A stretch of DNA of 33,310 nt from Thiobacillaceae bacterium (GTDB lineage Bacteria > Pseudomonadota > Gammaproteobacteria > Burkholderiales > Thiobacillaceae), in the NCBI GenBank assembly GCA_025458005.1, contig JALOTG010000004.1, positions 1-33,310 of the forward strand, written 5' to 3'. The notes beneath the pieces are model-generated. The model had not been told where the DNA came from. It was given only the letters and a program-made list of their open reading frames with translations, and did no database searches. The position numbers were made by a program, and so were the translations under genes. The first letter of the stretch is position 1. Each line of letters opens with the position of its first letter. Positions 12,508 to 19,085 of the stretch are shown here, piece after piece.

Positions 12508-12523
12508 GTCGAAACATTTGACA
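12508..12523 (+). promoter_or_regulatory. Upstream element 2 of the PEP-CTERM gene (GTC-N8-TGAC)
   Basis: GTCGAAACATTTGACA is a partial palindrome (GTC.AA...TT.GAC). Its centre is about 85 bp upstream of the -24 GG of the sigma-54 promoter, a normal enhancer distance. A third element of the same form lies upstream of the deacetylase promoter at 27075-27089. Confidence 0.5.
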
Positions 12524-12598
12524 CTACCCAATCAAGGGGCATGCACCAGAATGGAGCCCCCCCTTCGGACAAGGCTTTTCGGCGCTGCCATTGGCATT

Positions 12599-12614
12599 TG
12601 GCACAAATTTTGCT
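12599..12614 (+). promoter_or_regulatory. Sigma-54 (-24/-12) promoter of the PEP-CTERM gene
   Basis: TGGCAC at 12599-12604 and TTGC at 12610-12613 fit the sigma-54 consensus TGGCACGN4TTGC with one difference (A instead of G at the seventh base) and exact GG-to-GC spacing. The start site would be near 12625, giving a leader of about 27 bases that contains AAAGAGG before the ATG at 12652. The TGGCA motif is also present just upstream (12592-12596) as part of a TGCCATTGGCA palindrome. Published work on PEP-CTERM bacteria reports RpoN and PrsK/PrsR control of such genes, which agrees. Confidence 0.85.
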
Positions 12615-12651
12615 AGATACAGACGCCTGATAGATAAAGAGGTATCCGTCC

Positions 12652-13629
12652 ATGCAAAAGATCCTGATCCCCATCCTGGGCAGCAGCCTGCTTCTCGCCG
12701 CATCCGCCGCCCAAGCCGCTACCGCTCCCCCGATGATCAACCCATGCAACGTCCTTTATGCGCCCATGTTCCCCGGCGCCGACATCTCGGATGCCGTCGG
12801 GACATGCAACGACAATGCCGCCGTCGTCGAGGTGCTGATCAACAACAGTTCCTATTATTACGACAACTTCGAACAGAAAACCTCATCCCACGGCATTTGG
12901 ACCACCACCAGACCACTCAACCCAACTGGTGCGGTAGATGGCTGGTATGTCACTAACGATTACAACCCCCCGGGTGGTGCGGCGGCAACTTCATACACGA
13001 CCCTTGGGCATAATCATGCCCACGCGCTGAGCCTCTTCGGGGGCGAGGAATATGATGATGATGGAAACTTTGAGCGCAGCCTCAGCTTTGCAGCCAGCGC
13101 CCGCAGCCAGTGGGTCGATGTCCTGACCTTCGACGCCGACGGTACCTATTCGGCCACGTTTACCGTGGACGGTCATGCCGGGGGACTTTCTGGCGGCTTC
13201 ACTGCTTGGTTTTATGGATCGCCAGGCGCTTTTGAAAGCACACGAAACTGGAATTTCGACGTTACCGTGATGGGTCTCGACGACTCGGTGAATGCCACCT
13301 TGAGCATGGGCCAGAGTGGCGCCTATCTGACCGGATCCTTCAACGACAGCGGCACCCTCAATTTCGATTACCTGACAGGCAACCGCTACCTGATCGTCGC
13401 AAGCCTGCAAGCCGGTGTGAGTAACGGCGGCACGGTGGATTTCTACAACACCGCCAGCCTGAGCGGCGTGACGCTCACCCCGGGCACCACCATGAGTGCC
13501 CTGTCAGGTACGGACTACTTCAACCTCGGCAGCACGGTGGCCCCCCCCATCCCCGAGCCAGAAACCTACGCCCTGATGCTGGCCGGCCTCGGCCTGGTCG
13601 GCTGGGCCGCCCGCCGACGCGCGCGCTGA
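12652..13629 (+). CDS. PEP-CTERM sorting domain protein
   Basis: A 325-residue secreted protein and predicted exosortase substrate. It has a signal peptide (residues 1 to about 22, ending ASAAQA), a body rich in Asn, Ser, Gly, Tyr and Thr that looks all-beta, two early cysteines (NPCNV, GTCND), and a C-terminal tripartite signal: PEP at residues 301-303, a hydrophobic stretch (ALMLAGLGLVGWA) and a basic end (RRRAR). No known domain is recognisable in the body. Its cognate sorting enzyme, exosortase A, is encoded 8.5 kb away on the other strand. The gene has its own sigma-54 promoter and a terminator, so it is a single-gene unit. Base composition is visibly poorer in G+C than the neighbours. 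A run of eight C (13541-13548) lies immediately before the sorting signal. Confidence 0.93.
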   Translation: MQKILIPILGSSLLLAASAAQAATAPPMINPCNVLYAPMFPGADISDAVGTCNDNAAVVEVLINNSSYYYDNFEQKTSSHGIWTTTRPLNPTGAVDGWYVTNDYNPPGGAAATSYTTLGHNHAHALSLFGGEEYDDDGNFERSLSFAASARSQWVDVLTFDADGTYSATFTVDGHAGGLSGGFTAWFYGSPGAFESTRNWNFDVTVMGLDDSVNATLSMGQSGAYLTGSFNDSGTLNFDYLTGNRYLIVASLQAGVSNGGTVDFYNTASLSGVTLTPGTTMSALSGTDYFNLGSTVAPPIPEPETYALMLAGLGLVGWAARRRAR

Positions 13630-13648
13630 TAGCCCCATCGCGCAACCC

Positions 13649-13680
13649 GACGCCGGCCCCAGGCCGGCGTCTTCGTTTCC
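13649..13680 (+). terminator. Intrinsic terminator after the PEP-CTERM gene
   Basis: A perfect 10-bp stem, GACGCCGGCC (13649-13658) with GGCCGGCGTC (13662-13671), has a 3-base loop and is followed by the T-rich TTCGTTTCC. It starts 20 bp after the stop codon and separates the PEP-CTERM gene from the next gene. Confidence 0.85.
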
Positions 13681-13726
13681 GGGCCGGCTCGCTGTTAAAA
13701 TCCGCCCACTTCCCGGGAGAATCCTC

Positions 13727-14236
13727 ATGCGCATCAGGAATGGGTTGATCTTGCTGCTGTGCCTCGCCGCCCTCGGCGCCCAGGCGGGGCAGATGTACCG
13801 CTGGGTCGACGAGAAGGGCGTCGTGCAGTATTCCGACCAGCCGCCGCCGCCCAAGGCGCGCAAGGCGGAGACCATCAGGCCGCGCGGCAACGTGGTGGAG
13901 ACGGACAAGGAAAGCTACGAGATGCAGCGTGCCCGCAAGCTCAACCCGGTCAGCCTCTACGTGACCGATTGCGGCCTGCCCTGCGACCAGGCGCGCGACT
14001 TCCTGGCACAGCGCAAGATCCCCCACGCCCGCAAGAACCCGCAGTCGGTGCCCGAGGATGCCGTGGAGCTCAAGCAACTGATCGGTGCCCTGGAGGTGCC
14101 GGTGATCAAGGTCGGCGGCCGCCACGCCAAGGGCTTCGAGATGACGGCCTGGCAGGAACTGCTGGATTCCGCCGGCTACCCTCACGAAGGCTCCCCTCAG
14201 GCGGCCAGCGGCCCCATGCCCAAGAGCGGCAACTAG
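13727..14236 (+). CDS. DUF4124 protein with glutaredoxin-like C-terminal domain
   Basis: A 169-residue exported protein. A signal peptide covers about residues 1-20 (LILLLCLAALGAQA). The DUF4124 domain follows (QMYRWVDEKGVVQYSDQPP, residues 22-41), and residues about 74-150 resemble a glutaredoxin fold: VSLYVTDCGLPCDQARDFL, then EVPVIKVGGRHAKGF with the cis-Pro VPV. The candidate active site is C82-G-L-P-C86, with three residues between the cysteines instead of the two of classical CPYC, so thiol-disulfide activity is uncertain. It would act in the periplasm. It is 28 bp upstream of the asparagine-synthase-like gene, probably one operon. A TAAAAT at 13696-13701 may be a -10 element, without a clear -35. 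Confidence 0.85.
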   Translation: MRIRNGLILLLCLAALGAQAGQMYRWVDEKGVVQYSDQPPPPKARKAETIRPRGNVVETDKESYEMQRARKLNPVSLYVTDCGLPCDQARDFLAQRKIPHARKNPQSVPEDAVELKQLIGALEVPVIKVGGRHAKGFEMTAWQELLDSAGYPHEGSPQAASGPMPKSGN

Positions 14237-14264
14237 CCTCACCAAACTCAAGGAGCGTCTCCCC

Positions 14265-16082
14265 ATGCAGGGACTCATCGGATGGTTGAAACCCGCCGGC
14301 TGCGATGGCCTGGCCACGCAGCAGGCCATGCTGGCCGGCGACGACCGTCCACCACAGGCCCCCCTGCACAGCCAGATCGAGGCCATGTGGGGTCTGTCGA
14401 CTTGGGCGACCGCCGCCGACATCGCCCGGCAGGGTGATCTGGCCGCCGCCATCGTCGGACGCCCGCGCTTTCCGGGCACCGAGGCGAACGAGGCACACCC
14501 GGCGGCGACGCTGCTCGGACTGTGGCAGGCGCACGGTCCGGCGATGATGGATCAGGTGCAGGGCAGCTTCGCCCTGGCCGTGCTGGACAACCGCGCCAAC
14601 CGGGTCTTCCTGGCCATCGACCGGATGGGCATCCACAGCCTCGCCTTCGCCGCGCGCAACGACGGCATCGTGTTCGCCGACCGGGCCGACGCCGTGGCCG
14701 CCCACCCGGACGTGGGACGCCGGCTGGACGAGCAGGGCTTGTTCAACTACTTCTACTTCTACGACCTGCCCGCCCCCGGCACGGTCTTCCGCGGGGTGGA
14801 GAAGCTGCTGCCGGGCCAATGGCTGCAATGGCGCAACGGCGCGGCGGAACGGGGCTACTACTGGCACCTGGAGTACCGCGACGAGCCGCGCACGGACTTC
14901 GACGCCCAGTCGGCCCGCTTCCACCAGTTGCTGCGCGAGTGCGTCGGCCGGGCCAGGGGCGGGGACGAGGTGGCCGCCTTCCTGTCCGGCGGCACGGACA
15001 GCTCCACCGTCTGCGGCGTGCTCGCCGAGCTGCAGGGCCGGCCGGCGCGCACCTATTCGATCGGCTTCGAGGCGCAGGGCTTCGACGAGATGGAGTACGC
15101 CCGCCTGGCGGCCCGGCATTTCGGCCTGGACTCGCGCGAGTACTACCTGAAGCCGGACGACATCCTCACCGCCATCCCCATCATCGCCCGCCACTACGAC
15201 GAGCCCTTCGCCAACGAATCGGCGGTGCCCACCCTGTTCTGCGCCCGCCTGGCGGCGGCGGACGGCCACCGGGTGATGCTGGCCGGCGACGGCGGCGACG
15301 AGATCTTCGGCGGCAACGCCCGCTACGCGAAGCAGAAGGTGTTCGAGGCCTACCACGCCCTGCCCGGCTTCCTGCGCGGCGGCCTGATCGAGCCCCTGGC
15401 CGGCCTGCCCGGCCTCGCCGCCCTGCCCCCGATGCGCAAGCTGCAAAGCTACATCCGCCAGGCCAACATCCCCCTGCCGGAACGCATGGAGTCTTACAAC
15501 TACATCTACCGCCAACCCCTCGAGGCGATGTTCTCGAAGGCGCTGCTGGACGGCGTCGACGCGCACCTGCCCTCCGCCCTGCTGAAGGACGCCTACGACC
15601 GGGCGGACTCGGACTCCTACATCAACCGCATGCTGCACCTGGACCTCAAGTTCACCCTGGCCGACAACGACCTCAGGAAGGTGAACGGCATGACCGAGGC
15701 GGCCGGCATCGAGGTGCGCTACCCGCTCATCGACGACGCCATGGTGGCCTTCTCCGGCGAGGTGCCGCCAGACTGGAAGATCAGGGGCCAGTACCTGCGC
15801 TGGTTCTTCAAGACCGCGCTGAAAGGCTACCTGCCCGACCAGATCATCAACAAGAGCAAGCACGGCTTCGGCTTGCCGTTCGGCGTCTGGGCCAAGGAAC
15901 ACCCCCCCCTGCGCCAGCGAGTCGAGGACCGCCTGGCCGATTTCAAGCGGCGCGACCTGCTCAACCCCGCCTACGTCGATCAGTTGCGCCAGGAGCACAT
16001 GACCGGCCACGCCACCTATTTCGGCAAGATGATCTGGGTGATCCTGATCCTGGAGGAGTGGCTGGCGGCGCGCGGGCTTTGA
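14265..16082 (+). CDS. Asparagine synthase-like protein with degenerate glutaminase domain
   Basis: A 605-residue relative of AsnB. The synthetase half is intact: the PPi-loop motif SGGTDSS is at residues 241-247, and GDGGDEIFGG and EVRYPLIDD follow. The N-terminal glutaminase half is degenerate: the nucleophilic Cys2 is replaced by Gln (MQGLIGW), and the RGPD and NGEIYN motifs are absent. It therefore should not use glutamine through this domain; it could use ammonia or another amine, or carry out a different ATP-dependent amide-forming or adenylating step, as beta-lactam synthetase-type relatives do. The start has AAGGAG upstream. A second member at 19082-20989 keeps the Cys2. Its place beside the polysaccharide locus suggests modification of uronic or acidic sugars, which is inference. 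Confidence 0.85.
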   Translation: MQGLIGWLKPAGCDGLATQQAMLAGDDRPPQAPLHSQIEAMWGLSTWATAADIARQGDLAAAIVGRPRFPGTEANEAHPAATLLGLWQAHGPAMMDQVQGSFALAVLDNRANRVFLAIDRMGIHSLAFAARNDGIVFADRADAVAAHPDVGRRLDEQGLFNYFYFYDLPAPGTVFRGVEKLLPGQWLQWRNGAAERGYYWHLEYRDEPRTDFDAQSARFHQLLRECVGRARGGDEVAAFLSGGTDSSTVCGVLAELQGRPARTYSIGFEAQGFDEMEYARLAARHFGLDSREYYLKPDDILTAIPIIARHYDEPFANESAVPTLFCARLAAADGHRVMLAGDGGDEIFGGNARYAKQKVFEAYHALPGFLRGGLIEPLAGLPGLAALPPMRKLQSYIRQANIPLPERMESYNYIYRQPLEAMFSKALLDGVDAHLPSALLKDAYDRADSDSYINRMLHLDLKFTLADNDLRKVNGMTEAAGIEVRYPLIDDAMVAFSGEVPPDWKIRGQYLRWFFKTALKGYLPDQIINKSKHGFGLPFGVWAKEHPPLRQRVEDRLADFKRRDLLNPAYVDQLRQEHMTGHATYFGKMIWVILILEEWLAARGL

Positions 16083-16102
16083 CGGCTCAGCGCCCGCGCC
16101 GC
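16065..16102. terminator. Hairpin spanning a convergent gene junction
   Basis: The left arm (16065-16077) and right arm (16092-16102) form an 11-bp GC-only stem with a two-base bulge. It covers the stop codons of both the asparagine-synthase-like gene (plus) and the membrane protein gene (minus), which end only 4 bp apart. It is a candidate two-way terminator; there is no strong T-run apart from TTT in the loop. Confidence 0.45.
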
Positions 16103-16638
16103 AGGCCGAGCCGCAATCCGGCGCCGGCCAGATAGGCCGCCGCGACCGCGACAAGCAGCCACTTCGGCAGCGCGCAGGCGTAGATCAGGCCCACCCCGGC
16201 CGGGCTCGCGCCGTCCGCGAACAGCCGCCACAGGGCCAGGTTCTCCAGCGCGTCGAGCGGCCAGGCCAGCGGGAGCAACCAGGCCAGGACGATGCCCAGA
16301 CGCCCGGTCCGGCCGCCGGTCCGCTCGGCCAGCAAGGCGCAGCCCAGGGAGAGGAACCAGGGGTAGACGGCCATGAACAGGTAATCGAAGCCCAACCCGA
16401 ACAGGGCCCGGTCGCGCAGGGGCCCCCGCCAGGCGTCGAGGATGGCGCGCGCCGCGTCGACCTCGTGGGTGAGCTGCAGGCTGATCATCCCCCAGGGCGC
16501 CGCACGCCCCGCCTCGCCCTCGGCCAGGGGATCGTGGATGAGACCCATGGCCGCCAGCAGGGCCAGGGTCAGGACCAGCAGCAGGAGGAAGAGCCGAAGA
16601 CGGCCGGCGGGCGACAGGCGATGGTAGGGATGCCGCAT
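16087..16638 (-). CDS. Unrecognised multi-pass membrane protein
   Basis: A 183-residue protein whose family I do not recognise. Hydrophobic segments at about residues 14-34, 80-105, 112-135 and 145-172 suggest four membrane helices, with a soluble loop between the first two (about 35-78). Noteworthy is a polar cluster inside the third hydrophobic segment, DALEN, next to several prolines, and FDYLFMAVYPWF in the second. It ends in a short Arg-rich tail. It is the last gene of the minus-strand polysaccharide locus, 12 bp after a GT4 gene, and has a GA/GGGG-rich ribosome binding site before the ATG at 16638. Co-transcription suggests a part in envelope polysaccharide handling, nothing more specific. 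Confidence 0.7.
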   Translation of the reverse strand: MRHPYHRLSPAGRLRLFLLLLVLTLALLAAMGLIHDPLAEGEAGRAAPWGMISLQLTHEVDAARAILDAWRGPLRDRALFGLGFDYLFMAVYPWFLSLGCALLAERTGGRTGRLGIVLAWLLPLAWPLDALENLALWRLFADGASPAGVGLIYACALPKWLLVAVAAAYLAGAGLRLGLRRGR

Positions 16639-16650
16639 CCGCCCCGCCCC

Positions 16651-17871
16651 TCAGGCCCGGGCTGCTGGCCGGCCCTCATGCACGTCCCGGAAGATCGCCA
16701 GGAGTTGCGCCACGCGCTTGTCCCAGTCGTTGTCGCGGGCATGGGCCAGGATGGCGTCCCGGTCCCAGGCCCGGCGCAGGGCCGCGTCGAGGGCCTCGGC
16801 CAGGCGGGCGTGGTCGTCGAACGGCACGATGGCGCCCAGCGCGTCGGTCGCCACCACCTCGCGGTTGCCGCCCACGTCGCTCGCCACCACCGGCAGGCCG
16901 CAGGCCATCGCCTCCAGGATGACGTTCGCCCAGCCCTCGTTGCGGGTGGACAGGACGAAGACGTCCGCGGCGGACAGCGGCCACTTGAGCTCAGCCGGCG
17001 GCAGGGCGCCGAGAAAATGCACCCGCTCGGCCAGGCCCAGTTGGGCGGCCTGCCGCTTGAGGGCCTCGCTCATGTCGCCCTCGCGGCAGGGACCGCCCAC
17101 CACCAGGTAGTGCAGGTCGGCATGCCGGGCGAGCAGTTCGGGCAGGCAGGCGATGACGCGATGGAAGCCCTTGCGCTCCACCAGGCCGCCGACAGTGACC
17201 AGCACCCTGGCGTTCTCCGGCAGGCCGAAGCGGCGCCGCGCCTCGGCCCGGTCGACGGGATAAAAGAGGCCGGTGTCCACCCCGTTGCCGACCACCGTGG
17301 TGCGTTCCTCGGGCACCCCCAGGGAGACCGCCAGGCGGCGCAGGGAATCCGACACGCCGATGACCCGGGCGGCGCCCCGCATGGCGGCGGCGAGCCTCGG
17401 GCGCAACCTGGGGTTGCGGGCGTGGGGCACCTCGGTGCCGCGCAGCGTGAGGGTGTAAGGCACGCCGAGCCAGCGTGACAGCAGACTGGCGGCATAACCG
17501 TCCGGATAGGCGAAATGGGCGTCGATCAGGTCGAAGCCGGGATCCTGTCTGAGCCGCCGCAGCAGCGGCAGCATGGACATCGCCATCAGCCGCCCGTCCC
17601 AGTGCCGGAAGGCGCCGGGGAGAGACAGGAAATGGGGGAAGAGGACCTCCACGCCCTGCTGGGTCTCCCGCCGCGCGGCCGCCGGACGATAACCCGGGCG
17701 CAGCGCGCGGATCAGTCCCTGGCCGGGAAACCAGGGCTTCGGCGAGACCACCGTGAGGGGCAGGTGGCGCGCCACCCGGAACATGCGCGCGCGGATGAAC
17801 GGCCCGGCGCCGGGCTCGCCGGCATGGGGGAACAGGCTGGACAGGACGAGGACGCGCGGCCGCTCGCTCAC
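16651..17871 (-). CDS. Family 4 glycosyltransferase
   Basis: A 406-residue GT-B fold transferase. The N-terminal domain begins RVLVLSSLFPHAGEPGAGPF; the C-terminal donor-binding domain has VVGNGVDTGLFYPVDR, VTVGGLVERKGFHRVI, and the EX7E motif in NEGWANVILEAMACGLPVVAS. The start is a GTG at 17871 that overlaps the stop of the preceding gene by 4 bp (GTGA), so translation is coupled. It resembles the large GT4 group acting on undecaprenyl-linked intermediates at the inner face of the membrane. Donor sugar and linkage are unknown. It is not one of the XrtA-specific transferase families that I can name. Confidence 0.9.
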   Translation of the reverse strand: MSERPRVLVLSSLFPHAGEPGAGPFIRARMFRVARHLPLTVVSPKPWFPGQGLIRALRPGYRPAAARRETQQGVEVLFPHFLSLPGAFRHWDGRLMAMSMLPLLRRLRQDPGFDLIDAHFAYPDGYAASLLSRWLGVPYTLTLRGTEVPHARNPRLRPRLAAAMRGAARVIGVSDSLRRLAVSLGVPEERTTVVGNGVDTGLFYPVDRAEARRRFGLPENARVLVTVGGLVERKGFHRVIACLPELLARHADLHYLVVGGPCREGDMSEALKRQAAQLGLAERVHFLGALPPAELKWPLSAADVFVLSTRNEGWANVILEAMACGLPVVASDVGGNREVVATDALGAIVPFDDHARLAEALDAALRRAWDRDAILAHARDNDWDKRVAQLLAIFRDVHEGRPAARA

Positions 17872-19085
17872 AGCGCCCGACCCAGGGCGCGGCCGTAGAT
17901 GGCGCGGTAGTTGGCCACCGTGGCCGCCCAGTTGCGTTCCGTTTCCACGTAATGACGACCGTTGCGGCGCAGGGTCTCGCCCTGGTCAGGCAGGTTGAGG
18001 CCCTCCAGGGCGCGCCGGGCCAGGGCTTGCACGTCGCCGGCCTTGAACAGCAGGCCGGTCTCGCCGTCGCGGATCAGCTCGTGATGGCCGCCCACGTCCG
18101 AGGCGATGAACAACCTGCCCTGCGCCATCGCCTCGAGCGGCTTCAGGGGCGTCACCAGCTCGGTGAGGCGCATGGAGTGGCGCGGATAGGCCAGCAGATC
18201 GATCTGGTCGTAGTAGCGGCTCACCTCGCCGTGCGGGACACGGCCGGTGAAGACGACCTTGTCGGCGACCCCCAGCGCCTGGGCCTGGGCCTTGAGATTC
18301 GCTTCCTGGGGACCGCCGCCGACCAGCAGGACGCGGATGTCGGGATCCTGCTCCAGCATGATGGGCAGGGCCCGCAGCAGCAGGTCAAGGCCCTCGTAGG
18401 CGTAGAAGGAGCCGATGAAGCCCAGCACGCGCCGGCCGGCCAGGCCCAGCCGCTCGCGTAGCGCGGGGTCCGCCTGGCCGCCCAGGACGAAGGCCTCGGC
18501 GTCCACCGCGTTGGGCACCACGCCGATCTTGTCGGCGGGGATGCCGCGGGCGATCAGGTCGTTGCGCAGGCCCTGGCAGATGGTCACCACCTGGTCGGCC
18601 CGGCGCACGGCGCGCGTCTCCAGCGCCTTGGTGAGGATGTAGCGCAGGCCGCCTTCGGCCTGGGTGCCGTGGTCCACCGCGGCGTCCTCCCAGAAGGCGC
18701 GGATCTCGTAGACCACCGGGATACCCAGGCTGTGGCCCACGCGCAGGGCGGGGTAGGCGTTGAGCAGCGGGGAATGGGCGTGCAGGAGGTCCGGCTTCAG
18801 CCGCCGGGCGATCTCCAGCAGGCGGGCCTCGGTGGCGCGCATCAGGGCCCACTGGTTGAGCACCGGCAGCCGGGTCGCCAGGCCCTTCGGCGGCGGGGTG
18901 CGGTAGAAGCGCAGGCCGTCGGCCTCCTCCTCCGCCACCGTGCAGTTCACCTGCTTGGGGCTGGTGAGGTGGTGGGTCTCCCAGCCCATGCGGCGCTGCT
19001 GGCGCAGGATGTTGGCGCTGCGGAAGGTGTAGCCGGAGTGCAGCGGCAAGGAGTGGTCGAAGACGTGCAGGATCCTCAGGCTCAT
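17868..19085 (-). CDS. XrtA-associated glycosyltransferase, TIGR04063 (Daro_2409) type
   Basis: A 405-residue GT-B fold glycosyltransferase. The N-terminus (LRILHVFDHSLPLHSGYTFR) and the region LLHAHSPLLNAYPALRVG are characteristic of the third XrtA-associated transferase family; VVPNAVDAEAF, LGFIGSFYAYEGLDLLLRAL and LVTPLKPLEAMAQGRLFIAS form the donor-binding half. The ATG at 19085 overlaps the stop of the amidotransferase gene (ATGA) and the stop overlaps the GTG of the next transferase, so three genes are translationally linked. It probably adds one sugar of the exopolysaccharide repeat; the sugar is unknown. Confidence 0.9.
   Translation of the reverse strand: MSLRILHVFDHSLPLHSGYTFRSANILRQQRRMGWETHHLTSPKQVNCTVAEEEADGLRFYRTPPPKGLATRLPVLNQWALMRATEARLLEIARRLKPDLLHAHSPLLNAYPALRVGHSLGIPVVYEIRAFWEDAAVDHGTQAEGGLRYILTKALETRAVRRADQVVTICQGLRNDLIARGIPADKIGVVPNAVDAEAFVLGGQADPALRERLGLAGRRVLGFIGSFYAYEGLDLLLRALPIMLEQDPDIRVLLVGGGPQEANLKAQAQALGVADKVVFTGRVPHGEVSRYYDQIDLLAYPRHSMRLTELVTPLKPLEAMAQGRLFIASDVGGHHELIRDGETGLLFKAGDVQALARRALEGLNLPDQGETLRRNGRHYVETERNWAATVANYRAIYGRALGRAL

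Noticed and set aside
12530-12535. Possible IHF site (AATCAA) between the upstream elements and the sigma-54 promoter
   Set aside because: Only the first half of the IHF consensus fits; the TTR part four bases further on is absent.
12536-12560. GGGGC...GCCCC pair after prlC as a terminator
   Set aside because: The stem is only 5 bp with a 15-base loop and has no T-run.
15902-15909. C8 run in the asparagine-synthase-like gene as a phase-variation switch
   Set aside because: Runs of seven to eight C are frequent in this GC-rich sequence, and nothing about the position points to a selected function.
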